Positions 1 to 5,140 of a stretch of 5,787 nt of DNA are shown in pieces; the stretch's first letter is position 1; each line of letters starts with the position of its first letter. This stretch comes from Alphaproteobacteria bacterium (GTDB lineage: Bacteria > Pseudomonadota > Alphaproteobacteria > Geminicoccales > Geminicoccaceae): positions 1 to 5,787 of the forward strand of contig JALSGW010000053.1 in the NCBI GenBank assembly GCA_026982585.1, written 5' to 3'. The notes under the pieces are model-generated. The model saw only the letters and a list, made by a program, of their open reading frames with translations. It was not told where the DNA came from and ran no database searches. The position numbers were made by a program, and so were the translations under genes.

Positions 1-366
1 CTCCCACACCGCATAGCCGCGCCCGCGCCTGGGTGCCGCCGTGTAGCCGAGCTGCGCCGGGGCATCGGTTCGCGCCGGGCGCAGCACCGCCTCCACCAGC
101 GCCGCGAGTCTGCGGCTCCGCTGGACTTCCAGCCGCACCGGGCGGCTGTGGGGAGCGAAGGTCCCGGCCAGCACCGGCGCGCCCGCCGGCGGCGGCTCCC
201 CTGCGGCCCCCCGCTCCCGTCCGAGATCGCGAAGCAGCCGCAGCAGTTGCGGGTCGCGCGGTTCCCGTGCGGCGGCCTCCTGGACCAGCTGCAGCGCGGC
301 GCCGTCGAGGAGCGCCACCCTCCCGCTCGGACGCGCGATCCACAGGCCCAAGCCGTGGAAGGGCAC
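1..366 (-). CDS. Partial unknown protein, possibly PqqD-like/HPr-kinase-like (3' end outside window)
   Basis: This reading frame enters from the left edge on the minus strand, with 122 residues visible and no stop inside the window. Nearly every codon ends in G or C, and that bias weakens upstream of the proposed start, so it looks truly coding. I chose the GTG at 366-364 because AGGAG sits 5 bases upstream. An ATG at 399-397 would add 11 residues but has no clear ribosome binding site. The first 45 residues contain a segment (GLWIARPSGRVALLDGAA) and a leucine/alanine-rich helix loosely like PqqD-type peptide chaperones. Later residues (AGTFAPHSRPVRLEV, then GYAVWE at the edge) loosely recall the N-terminus of HPr-kinase-related proteins. 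Both resemblances are weak and from memory. No catalytic motif is visible; a kinase P-loop would lie beyond the edge. It follows the small twin-arginine-like peptide gene and probably shares its transcript. An unrelated hypothetical protein is equally possible. Confidence 0.65.
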   Translation of the reverse strand, partial: MPFHGLGLWIARPSGRVALLDGAALQLVQEAAAREPRDPQLLRLLRDLGRERGAAGEPPPAGAPVLAGTFAPHSRPVRLEVQRSRRLAALVEAVLRPARTDAPAQLGYTAAPRRGRGYAVWE

Positions 367-419
367 GAGCTCTCCTGTCGGCTGCCGGCGCGCCGTCATC
401 GATCCGACGAAGGAGAAGC

Positions 420-447
420 GGGAGAACGGTCCTGCGACCGCTCTCCC
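420..447 (-). promoter_or_regulatory. Strong intercistronic hairpin, attenuator or partial terminator
   Basis: On the minus strand GGGAGAGCGGTC and GACCGTTCTCCC form a 12-bp stem closed by a 4-base loop (GCAG). One pair is G-U in the minus-strand RNA. In the plus-strand RNA the same position would be an A-C mismatch, so the fold favours the leftward transcript. It begins 8 bases after the stop of the small peptide gene and ends before the next gene. The downstream bases (GCTTCTCCTTCG) are pyrimidine-rich but not a clean U-run, so partial termination or 3'-end protection fits better than a full terminator. The function is inferred. Confidence 0.55.
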
Positions 448-454
448 CAAACCG

Positions 455-649
455 TCACGAGAAGGCTGCCCCGCCTCCGCCTCCCTCGCCGCCGCTCGTG
501 AAGAATCCGCCTGCGGCGCTGTTGCGGGAGGACAGCAGCACCATCACCGCCGGCGCAGTTCCGGCCGCGACGGCGCCGAAGCGCTTGAGCGCCTCTCGAC
601 GCTCCATCGCGCGCGGGGCCCTTTCCTTGTGCTGCTTGTTCTCGCTCAT
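455..649 (-). CDS. Small twin-arginine-like peptide with glycine-rich tail, possible precursor peptide
   Basis: The product is 64 residues. It has a charged N-terminus (residues 1-14), a twin-arginine-like motif ERREALKRF (R17, R18), a hydrophobic stretch AVAAGTAPAVMVLL (26-39), a possible signal-peptidase site near SAAG (44-47), and a short tail rich in Gly with Phe, Ser and Thr (47-64, including GGEGGGGGAAFS). The start is supported by GGGGGAG about 6 bases upstream of the ATG and by a promoter at 729 to 701. Codons end mostly in G or C, as in neighbouring genes. It resembles small Tat-signal peptides annotated in many proteobacteria, whose roles are mostly unknown. After signal cleavage only about 18 residues would remain, so it may be a substrate or precursor peptide rather than an enzyme. 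Alternatively it is a short membrane-anchored peptide. It does not show the C-terminal Tyr/Arg/Phe ending of formate-dehydrogenase-associated Tat peptides. Existence as a gene is fairly secure; function is unknown. Confidence 0.7.
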   Translation of the reverse strand: MSENKQHKERAPRAMERREALKRFGAVAAGTAPAVMVLLSSRNSAAGGFFTSGGEGGGGGAAFS

Positions 650-700
650 GCGGGTCTCCCCCTGCTTGACGCGTGCGGGACCAACCCGCGCGCGGTTAAC

Positions 701-729
701 ATTAACGGCAGCCCGACGCCTGGCGTCAA
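701..729 (-). promoter_or_regulatory. Sigma70-like promoter for the small peptide gene
   Basis: On the minus strand the -35 box TTGACG (729-724, 5 of 6 to consensus) and the -10 box GTTAAT (706-701, 4 of 6) are separated by exactly 17 bases. Transcription would start near 694, giving a leader of about 45 bases before the ATG at 649. The -10 lies in the repeat GTTAATGTTAAC, which includes the palindrome GTTAAC and could also bind a regulator. Assigned by inspection only. Confidence 0.5.
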
Positions 730-894
730 TCGCCCAAAACGATAGCGCAAGCTTTCCGGCCCTCCAAGCCGAGGCCGCTCACCCGCGGTCAACCCGTTGC
801 CAGAGCTTGGAGTGCGCGCGTTGCGGAACGGTTGTGCCGCTCCTCCGGCCATCCGGCGGCGCAAATACCCGAGTGCGCCTGCTGGGGCGGCGGC

Positions 895-910
895 GGGCGC
901 TTTCGCGCCC
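895..910. repeat. Perfect 6-bp GC hairpin just upstream of the SRP RNA promoter
   Basis: GGGCGC, loop TTTC, GCGCCC, followed by TCTTGC. The stem is perfect, and it ends two bases before the proposed -35 box at 913. It could insulate the block from upstream rightward transcription as a weak terminator, since only three of the next four bases are T, or it could be chance in GC-rich DNA. Confidence 0.35.
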
Positions 911-912
911 TC

Positions 913-941
913 TTGCAGGGGGGCGTCGGGCGGCCGATATT
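913..941 (+). promoter_or_regulatory. Sigma70-like promoter for SRP RNA (and probably dnaX)
   Basis: TTGCAG (913-918) and GATATT (936-941) are separated by 17 bases and match 3 of 6 and 4 of 6 consensus positions. The predicted start, 6-7 bases after the -10, falls at about 947-948, exactly where the SRP RNA terminal stem begins. The stretch between the -10 and the start (GGCCC) is GC-rich, like the discriminators of growth-rate-controlled stable RNA promoters. The agreement between predicted start and RNA end supports the call although the boxes are moderate. Confidence 0.5.
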
Positions 942-946
942 GGCCC

Positions 947-1046
947 GCGGAAGGCTGGCTGCGGACGGCGGGAGCGCGAACCGGGTCAGGCCCGGAAGGG
1001 AGCAGCCCTAAGCGATGGCCCGTCGGGTCGCAGACCAGTCTTCCGC
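947..1046 (+). ncRNA. ffs: Small bacterial signal recognition particle RNA (4.5S type)
   Basis: This is the RNA scaffold of the signal recognition particle. It binds Ffh and guides ribosomes making membrane proteins to FtsY. The hallmark apical domain is present: GGTCAGG, CCC, GGAA tetraloop (994-997), GGG, AGCAGCC, which forms the Ffh-binding symmetric and asymmetric loops. The two ends pair as a long stem: GCGGAAGGCTGG at 947-958 with CCAGTCTTCCGC at 1035-1046, with one G-U. The length of about 100 bases fits the short bacterial class without an Alu domain. Pairing may extend outward (GGCCC 942-946 with GGGTCC 1049-1054, one bulge), giving about 113 bases, so the ends are uncertain by several bases. 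The position directly before dnaX is a common arrangement in proteobacteria. Confidence 0.93.
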
Positions 1047-1048
1047 CA

Positions 1049-1060
1049 GGGTCCGGACCC
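1049..1060 (+). repeat. 12-bp perfect palindrome between SRP RNA and dnaX start
   Basis: GGGTCCGGACCC is a perfect palindrome that ends 4 bases before the dnaX ATG. As RNA it could fold as a GGGU/ACCC stem with a CCGG loop, or its left half could extend the SRP RNA terminal stem; the two folds exclude each other. There is no U-run, so it is not a normal terminator. It occupies the place where a ribosome binding site would be expected. Confidence 0.45.
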
Positions 1061-1064
1061 GTCG

Positions 1065-2747
1065 ATGACCAGTCCCGCCACCGTCTACCGCGTCCTGGCG
1101 CGCACTTATCGGCCCAGCAGACTCTCCGAGCTCGTCGGCCAGGACGCGCTGGTGCGCACCCTCAGCCAGGCCTTCGCCACCGGTCGGCTGGCGCATGCCT
1201 TCCTGTTCGCGGGCATGCGCGGGGTGGGCAAGACCACGGTGGCGCGCATCCTCGCCCGGGGCCTCAACTGCACCGGTCCCGACGGCCAGGGCGGCCCCAC
1301 CCCGGAGCCCTGCGGCGTCTGCTCCAACTGCCGGGCGATTGCGGAGGAGCGGTCCTTGGATGTGATCGAGACCGACGCCGCGTCCCACACCGGCAAGGAC
1401 GACATCCAGGAGATCATCGAGGGCATCCAGTACGCGCCCGCCGAGGCGCGGTTCAAGGTCTACATCTTCGACGAAGTCCACATGCTCTCGGAGAAGGCCT
1501 GGAACAGCCTGCTCAAGACGGTGGAGGAGCCGCCCCCGCACGTGAAGTTCATCTTCGCCACCACCGAGGTGCGCAAGGTGCCCCTCACCGTGCTCTCCCG
1601 CTGTCAGCGTTTCGATCTGCGGCGGGTGGATGCCGCCACCCTCGCCGGTCACCTGGAGCGGGTGTGCCGGCGCGAGGACATCGCCTTCGAGCCCCGGGCG
1701 CTGTCGCTGATCGCCCGCGCCGCGGAGGGGTCGGTGCGCGACGCCCTGTCGCTCCTGGACCAGGCGGTGCTGGCGGGCGACGGGGCGGTGCGGGCGGCCG
1801 AGGTGGAGCGCATGCTCGGCCTCGCCGACCGGGGACGCCTGTTCGATCTCTTCGAGCGGGTGATCCGCGGCGACATGGAGGGGGCGCTGGAGGCGCTCGG
1901 GGTGCTGTGGGAGCGGGGTGCCGAGCCGGAGGCGCTGGTCCGCGACCTGCTCGATGCGGTGCATGGGCTCACCCGCCTCAAACTGCGGGCCGAGGCCGGG
2001 CTCGAGCTGGTGCTCGGCGAGGAGCTCTTGGCCCGGGCGCGGGCGCTGGCGGCGGCCTGCGACCATCCCCGGCTGCAGCGGCTGTGGCAGATGCTGCTCA
2101 AGGGGCTCGGCGAGGTGCAGACGGCGCCGGATCCCCTGGCGGCGCTGGAGATGCTGTTCGTGCGGCTGTGCTGCGTGTCCGATCTGCCGCCGCCGGGAGA
2201 ACTCGCCCGCATGCTGCGGGAAGAGGGCGGGGCGGCGCCCGTGCGCCGTCCGCAGCCGCCAGCACCCGGGGCCGCGGTGTCCGCAGGCGAGGCGCCGGCC
2301 GTACCGAAGAATGCGCCTCAAGCCGGTCCGCAGCCGGCTTCCTGGGACGGTCCGCGGGCCGTCTACGAAGCCCTGCGGGCCGCGGCCAAATGGCCGCTCG
2401 CCGCCTGGTTCTACCGGGGGGCGCGGGTGGCGCGGCTGGAGCCGGGCCGCATCGAGCTGGCGCTGGCCGAGGGGGTGCCGCGCGGCTTCGTGGGCGAGCT
2501 CAAGGCGGCGCTGGAGGAACTCTCGGGACGGCGGTGGGTGATCGTCCTCGCCCAAAGCGAAGCCTCGGCCCGCACCCTGAGCGAAGAGGACGAGGCCGCG
2601 CGTTTGCGGCGCATCGCCGAGGTCGCGCAGGAGGAGGTGGTGCAAAAGGCGCTCGCTTTGTTTCCCGGCGCCCGGGTTGTGGACATCCGCAGGCGGGAGC
2701 CACAGATGGAGGCCGACGGGAAGCCCAGAAGGAGCGAGCCGGCATGA
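1065..2747 (+). CDS. dnaX: DNA polymerase III subunit tau (clamp loader ATPase)
   Basis: 560 residues. This is the ATPase of the clamp loader, which opens the sliding clamp onto primed DNA and ties polymerase cores together. Seen in order: YRVLARTYRP (8-17), Walker A GMRGVGKT (50-57), zinc-binding cysteines C69, C83, C86 and C89, Walker B DEVH (136-139), sensor ATTE (165-168), and SRC (178-180) with the arginine finger R179. Helical lid and oligomerisation domains run to about residue 380. A Pro/Ala/Gly-rich linker (about 390-430) follows, then a C-terminal domain (about 430-560) of the type that binds polymerase and helicase. The ATG at 1065 was chosen because the conserved protein begins there; in-frame codons further left run through the SRP RNA and are not coding. 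There is no clear ribosome binding site. No A-rich slippery heptamer is seen in the linker, so the shorter gamma form is probably not made by E. coli-type frameshifting. The stop overlaps the next start (ATGA). Confidence 0.96.
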   Translation: MTSPATVYRVLARTYRPSRLSELVGQDALVRTLSQAFATGRLAHAFLFAGMRGVGKTTVARILARGLNCTGPDGQGGPTPEPCGVCSNCRAIAEERSLDVIETDAASHTGKDDIQEIIEGIQYAPAEARFKVYIFDEVHMLSEKAWNSLLKTVEEPPPHVKFIFATTEVRKVPLTVLSRCQRFDLRRVDAATLAGHLERVCRREDIAFEPRALSLIARAAEGSVRDALSLLDQAVLAGDGAVRAAEVERMLGLADRGRLFDLFERVIRGDMEGALEALGVLWERGAEPEALVRDLLDAVHGLTRLKLRAEAGLELVLGEELLARARALAAACDHPRLQRLWQMLLKGLGEVQTAPDPLAALEMLFVRLCCVSDLPPPGELARMLREEGGAAPVRRPQPPAPGAAVSAGEAPAVPKNAPQAGPQPASWDGPRAVYEALRAAAKWPLAAWFYRGARVARLEPGRIELALAEGVPRGFVGELKAALEELSGRRWVIVLAQSEASARTLSEEDEAARLRRIAEVAQEEVVQKALALFPGARVVDIRRREPQMEADGKPRRSEPA

Positions 2748-3067
2748 AGAACATCGCCAACATGCTCAAGGAGGCGCAGAAGCTGCAGGCGCGCATGGCC
2801 GAGCTGCAGGCCAAGCTCGAGCAGCTCGAGGTGGAGGGCCAGGCGGGCGGCGGTCTCGTGCGCGTGGTGCTGAACGGCAAGGGCGAGATGCGCCGGGTGC
2901 GCCTCGATCCCTCGATCGTGGATCCGGGTGAGGTGGAGGTGCTCGAGGATCTGCTGGTGGCGGCGGCGGGAGACGCCAAGAGCAAGCTCGAGCGGATGGT
3001 GCAGGAGGAGATGGGCAAGCTCACGGGCGGCCTGCCGTTTCCGCCCGGCATGAAGCTGCCCTTCTAG
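2744..3067 (+). CDS. ybaB: YbaB/EbfC family nucleoid-associated protein
   Basis: 107 residues, usual family length. Family members are small dimeric DNA-binding proteins associated with the nucleoid, proposed to act with RecR in repair and to influence expression. The sequence shows the typical N-terminus MKNIANMLKEAQKLQARM, a long Gln/Leu/Glu coiled helix (1-35), a glycine turn (GQAGGGLV), a beta section with GKGEMRRVRLDPS, an acidic helix (DPGEVEVLEDLLVAA), and a C-terminal helix ending in the common GLPFPPGMKLPF tail. AAGGAG at 2729-2734, nine bases ahead, is a good ribosome binding site. The start overlaps the dnaX stop by 4 bases, implying translational coupling, and recR follows 6 bases after. 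The dnaX-ybaB-recR order is widely conserved. The exact biochemical role of the family remains debated. Confidence 0.95.
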   Translation: MKNIANMLKEAQKLQARMAELQAKLEQLEVEGQAGGGLVRVVLNGKGEMRRVRLDPSIVDPGEVEVLEDLLVAAAGDAKSKLERMVQEEMGKLTGGLPFPPGMKLPF

Positions 3068-3073
3068 GACCGG

Positions 3074-3670
3074 ATGGTGGCGCCCGAGATCGAACGGCTG
3101 ATCCGGCAGCTCGCGCGGCTTCCCGGACTCGGTCCGCGGTCCGCGCAGAAGGCGGCCTTGGCGCTCCTCAAAAGGCCCGGCTTGCTCCTCGAGCCGCTCT
3201 CCGCCGCCCTCCAGGAGTGCGCCCAGCGGGTGCGGCGTTGTTCGCGCTGTCGCAATCTGGACGTCTCCGATCCCTGCGGCGTGTGCGCCGATCCCGAGCG
3301 CAGGCGGCAGCAGCTGTGCGTGGTGGAGGAGGTGGAGGACCTCTGGGCCGTCGAGCGGATCGGCAGCTTTCGGGGCATTTATCATGTGCTGGGCGGCACC
3401 CTTTCGGCGCTGGACGGGGTGGGACCGGAGGAACTCGGCGTGGGTACGCTGTTGCGCAGGCTCGCCGAGGAGGGGGTGGAGGAGGTGATCCTCGGCCTGA
3501 GCGCCACCGTGGAAGGGCAGACCACCGCGCACTATCTGGCGGAGCGGCTCAAGTCCGCGGGCGTGCGGGTCACCCGGCTGGCCTTCGGCGTGCCCATGGG
3601 CGGCGAGCTCAACTATCTCGACGAGGGAACCCTCGAGGCGGCGCTCCGCGCCCGACAGCCGGTGGAATAG
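3074..3670 (+). CDS. recR: Recombination mediator protein RecR
   Basis: 198 residues, full length. RecR forms a ring-shaped DNA clamp and works with RecO (and RecF) to load RecA on single-stranded gaps covered by SSB. Visible parts: a helix-hairpin-helix (LARLPGLGPRSAQKAAL, 13-29), a four-cysteine zinc finger (C56-x2-C59 and C68-x2-C71), a Toprim domain (about 80-175) with VVEEVEDLWAVE and GVGPEELGVGTLL, and the C-terminal region with LAFGVPMGGELNYLDEGTL. All four zinc cysteines are kept. The ATG at 3074 has AGGA only 4 bases away, overlapping the ybaB stop. The next codon is GTG (3077), at better spacing, so the true start may be one codon later. It belongs to the same transcript as dnaX and ybaB. 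Confidence 0.96.
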   Translation: MVAPEIERLIRQLARLPGLGPRSAQKAALALLKRPGLLLEPLSAALQECAQRVRRCSRCRNLDVSDPCGVCADPERRRQQLCVVEEVEDLWAVERIGSFRGIYHVLGGTLSALDGVGPEELGVGTLLRRLAEEGVEEVILGLSATVEGQTTAHYLAERLKSAGVRVTRLAFGVPMGGELNYLDEGTLEAALRARQPVE

Positions 3671-3701
3671 CGGCGGGCGGCGGCGACCTGCGGGATGCGT
3701 C

Positions 3702-4214
3702 ATGGCGGTGTTGCGCATACTCACATATCCCCACCCCATGCTCCGCCGCAAGGCCGAGCCGGTGGCGGCGGTGACCGATGAGGTGCGGCGGCTGCTCGAC
3801 GACATGCTCGAGACCATGTACGCAGCACCCGGCATCGGCCTCGCCGCGCCCCAGGTGGGGGTGCCGCTGCGCCTGGTGGTGGCCGACGTCTCCGAAGACA
3901 AAAGCGCCCCGTTGCGCCTTGTGAATCCCCGCATCCTCTCTCGGTCCGAGGAGACGGCGAGCGCCGAGGAGGGCTGTCTGAGCCTGCCCGACCTCTATGC
4001 CGAGGTGAGGCGGCCCTCTGCGGTGGAGGTAAGCTTTCTCGACGAACACGGATCGGAAAAGCGGCTGCGGGCGGAGGGCACGCTGGCCCGCTGCCTGCAG
4101 CACGAGCTGGATCATCTCGACGGAATCCTGTTCATCGACCATCTGTCCCTGGTGCGCCGCAACCTGCTCCTGCGCAAATATCAGAAGCAGCGCCGCGCCC
4201 GGGCCAGCGCCTGA
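3702..4214 (+). CDS. def: Peptide deformylase
   Basis: 170 residues, full length. It removes the N-formyl group from nascent proteins in the cytoplasm using a metal ion (usually Fe2+), undoing the modification introduced by Fmt. All three family motifs are intact: GIGLAAPQVG (44-53), EGCLSLP (90-96) with metal ligand C92, and QHELDHLDG (133-141) with ligands H134 and H138 and catalytic E135. The C-terminal helix is basic (RRNLLLRKYQKQRR). The start ATG follows GGGA six bases upstream, a weak site. It lies 31 bases after recR, the largest gap in the block; that gap has no U-run terminator or evident promoter, so cotranscription is likely. fmt follows after 5 bases, giving the classic def-fmt pair. 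Confidence 0.97.
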   Translation: MAVLRILTYPHPMLRRKAEPVAAVTDEVRRLLDDMLETMYAAPGIGLAAPQVGVPLRLVVADVSEDKSAPLRLVNPRILSRSEETASAEEGCLSLPDLYAEVRRPSAVEVSFLDEHGSEKRLRAEGTLARCLQHELDHLDGILFIDHLSLVRRNLLLRKYQKQRRARASA

Positions 4215-4219
4215 GGTCC

Positions 4220-5137
4220 ATGAGCCTGCGCATCGTCGTCTTCGCAAGCGGCGCCTTCGCCGTGCCCCCGCTTCGAGCGCTCGCCGCGGATTTCCCGCTC
4301 GAAGCGGTCTACACCCAGCCGCCGCGGCCCAAGGGGCGGGGCCATCGCACCCAGCCCACCCCGGTCCAGGAGGCGGCCGCGGCGCTCGGGATCGCGACCC
4401 TGCGCACGCCCGCGAGGCTCGGCGCGGAGGTGGTGGAGGAGCTGCGGGCGCTCGCGCCCGATGTGGCGGTGGTCGCCGCCTACGGCCTCATCCTGCCGCC
4501 CGAGCTGCTCGCCGTGCCCAGGCTCGGGTGCGTCAACATCCACGCCTCGCTGCTGCCCCGCTGGCGGGGGGCAGCACCCGTCGCACGGGCCATCGAGGCC
4601 GGCGACCGGGAGAGCGGGGTGAGTTTTTTCGTCATGGATGCGGGCGTGGACACCGGTCCGCTGCTCGAGCGGATCGCCCTTCCCATCGGGCCCGAGGAGC
4701 GGGCCTGGCAGCTCGAAGCGCGTCTTGCGGCACGGGCGGCGGAGGAGGTGGGGCGGGTGCTTAGGGACTATGCCGCGGGACGGCTGGTGCCGGTGCCGCA
4801 ACCCGAGGAGGGAGCCTGTTACGCCGCCAAGCTCAGGAAGGAGGAGGGGCGGCTGGACTTTCGGGCCTGCGCTTCGCTGCTGGCGCGCCGGGTGCGGGCC
4901 TTCGACCCCTGGCCCGGATGCTGGTTCCTGCACCGCGGGGTGCGGCTTCGGGTCTTGGATGCGGTGGCGGTGGAGGGCGCGGGTCCTGCCGGGACGGTGA
5001 TCGCAGAGCCGCTCGTGGTCGCCTGCGGCCGCGGGGCGCTGGATATACGCTCGCTCCAGCGCGAGGGGCGGCGCCCTCTGGACAGCGCGGCGCTCTTGCG
5101 CGGTTTTCCCATTCCCCTCGGGACGCGCCTTGGATGA
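4220..5137 (+). CDS. fmt: Methionyl-tRNA formyltransferase
   Basis: 305 residues, near the usual length. It transfers a formyl group from 10-formyltetrahydrofolate to Met on initiator tRNA. The catalytic triad is present at the E. coli numbering: N106 and H108 in CVNIHASLLPRWRGAAP, and D144 in MDAGVDTG. The N-terminal Rossmann domain (1 to about 190) contains YTQPPRPKGRG (31-41) for tRNA/folate contact, and the C-terminal barrel (about 205-305) has QPEEGACYAAKL and VRAFDPWPGCWF. Two departures stand out: the N-terminal loop reads FASGAFAV where the family usually has GTPxFA, and GVSFFVMD replaces the commoner GVTxMQMD. The catalytic residues are unaffected, so I expect an active enzyme. The ribosome binding site GAGG (4213-4216) overlaps the def stop, so translation is probably coupled. 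truA starts 3 bases after the stop. Confidence 0.96.
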   Translation: MSLRIVVFASGAFAVPPLRALAADFPLEAVYTQPPRPKGRGHRTQPTPVQEAAAALGIATLRTPARLGAEVVEELRALAPDVAVVAAYGLILPPELLAVPRLGCVNIHASLLPRWRGAAPVARAIEAGDRESGVSFFVMDAGVDTGPLLERIALPIGPEERAWQLEARLAARAAEEVGRVLRDYAAGRLVPVPQPEEGACYAAKLRKEEGRLDFRACASLLARRVRAFDPWPGCWFLHRGVRLRVLDAVAVEGAGPAGTVIAEPLVVACGRGALDIRSLQREGRRPLDSAALLRGFPIPLGTRLG

Positions 5138-5140
5138 TCC

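Larger units (their letters stand above)
650..912. other. Divergent intergenic region with no gene seen
   Basis: These 263 bases separate the leftward peptide gene from the rightward SRP RNA/dnaX block. They contain the leftward promoter, an AT-rich island at 694-706 unusual in this GC-rich window, and the hairpin at 895-910. Open frames crossing it are a by-product of high GC and have no start with a ribosome binding site or family resemblance. No tRNA or other RNA gene was recognised. Confidence 0.6.

Noticed and set aside
148..501. 117-codon plus-strand frame in the left region
   Set aside because: It is opposite two minus-strand genes whose codon bias, ribosome binding sites and promoter are better. 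Its product is Arg-rich with no motif.
646..864. 72-codon minus-strand frame in the divergent intergenic region
   Set aside because: It overlaps the start of the peptide gene and covers that gene's promoter. It has no family resemblance, and there is better evidence that the region is regulatory.
33..1064. Long plus-strand open frame continuous with dnaX on its left side
   Set aside because: It runs antisense to the two leftward genes and through the SRP RNA, has low-complexity Ala/Pro/Arg content, and the conserved DnaX protein starts only at 1065. High GC explains the missing stops.
2320..2340. Inverted repeat AAGCCGG/CCGGCTT inside dnaX as a frameshift element
   Set aside because: There is no slippery heptamer upstream, and the repeat arises within a Pro/Ala/Gln-rich linker (QAGPQPA) where repeated GC codons produce such pairings by chance.
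1008..2645. 545-codon open frame antisense to dnaX
   Set aside because: It lies wholly opposite dnaX and is rich in His, Arg, Gly and Leu in the way expected for the complement of GC-biased codons. It has no family resemblance or ribosome binding site.
2411..3934. 507-codon open frame antisense to dnaX-ybaB-recR-def
   Set aside because: It spans four well-supported genes on the other strand and shows shadow composition only.
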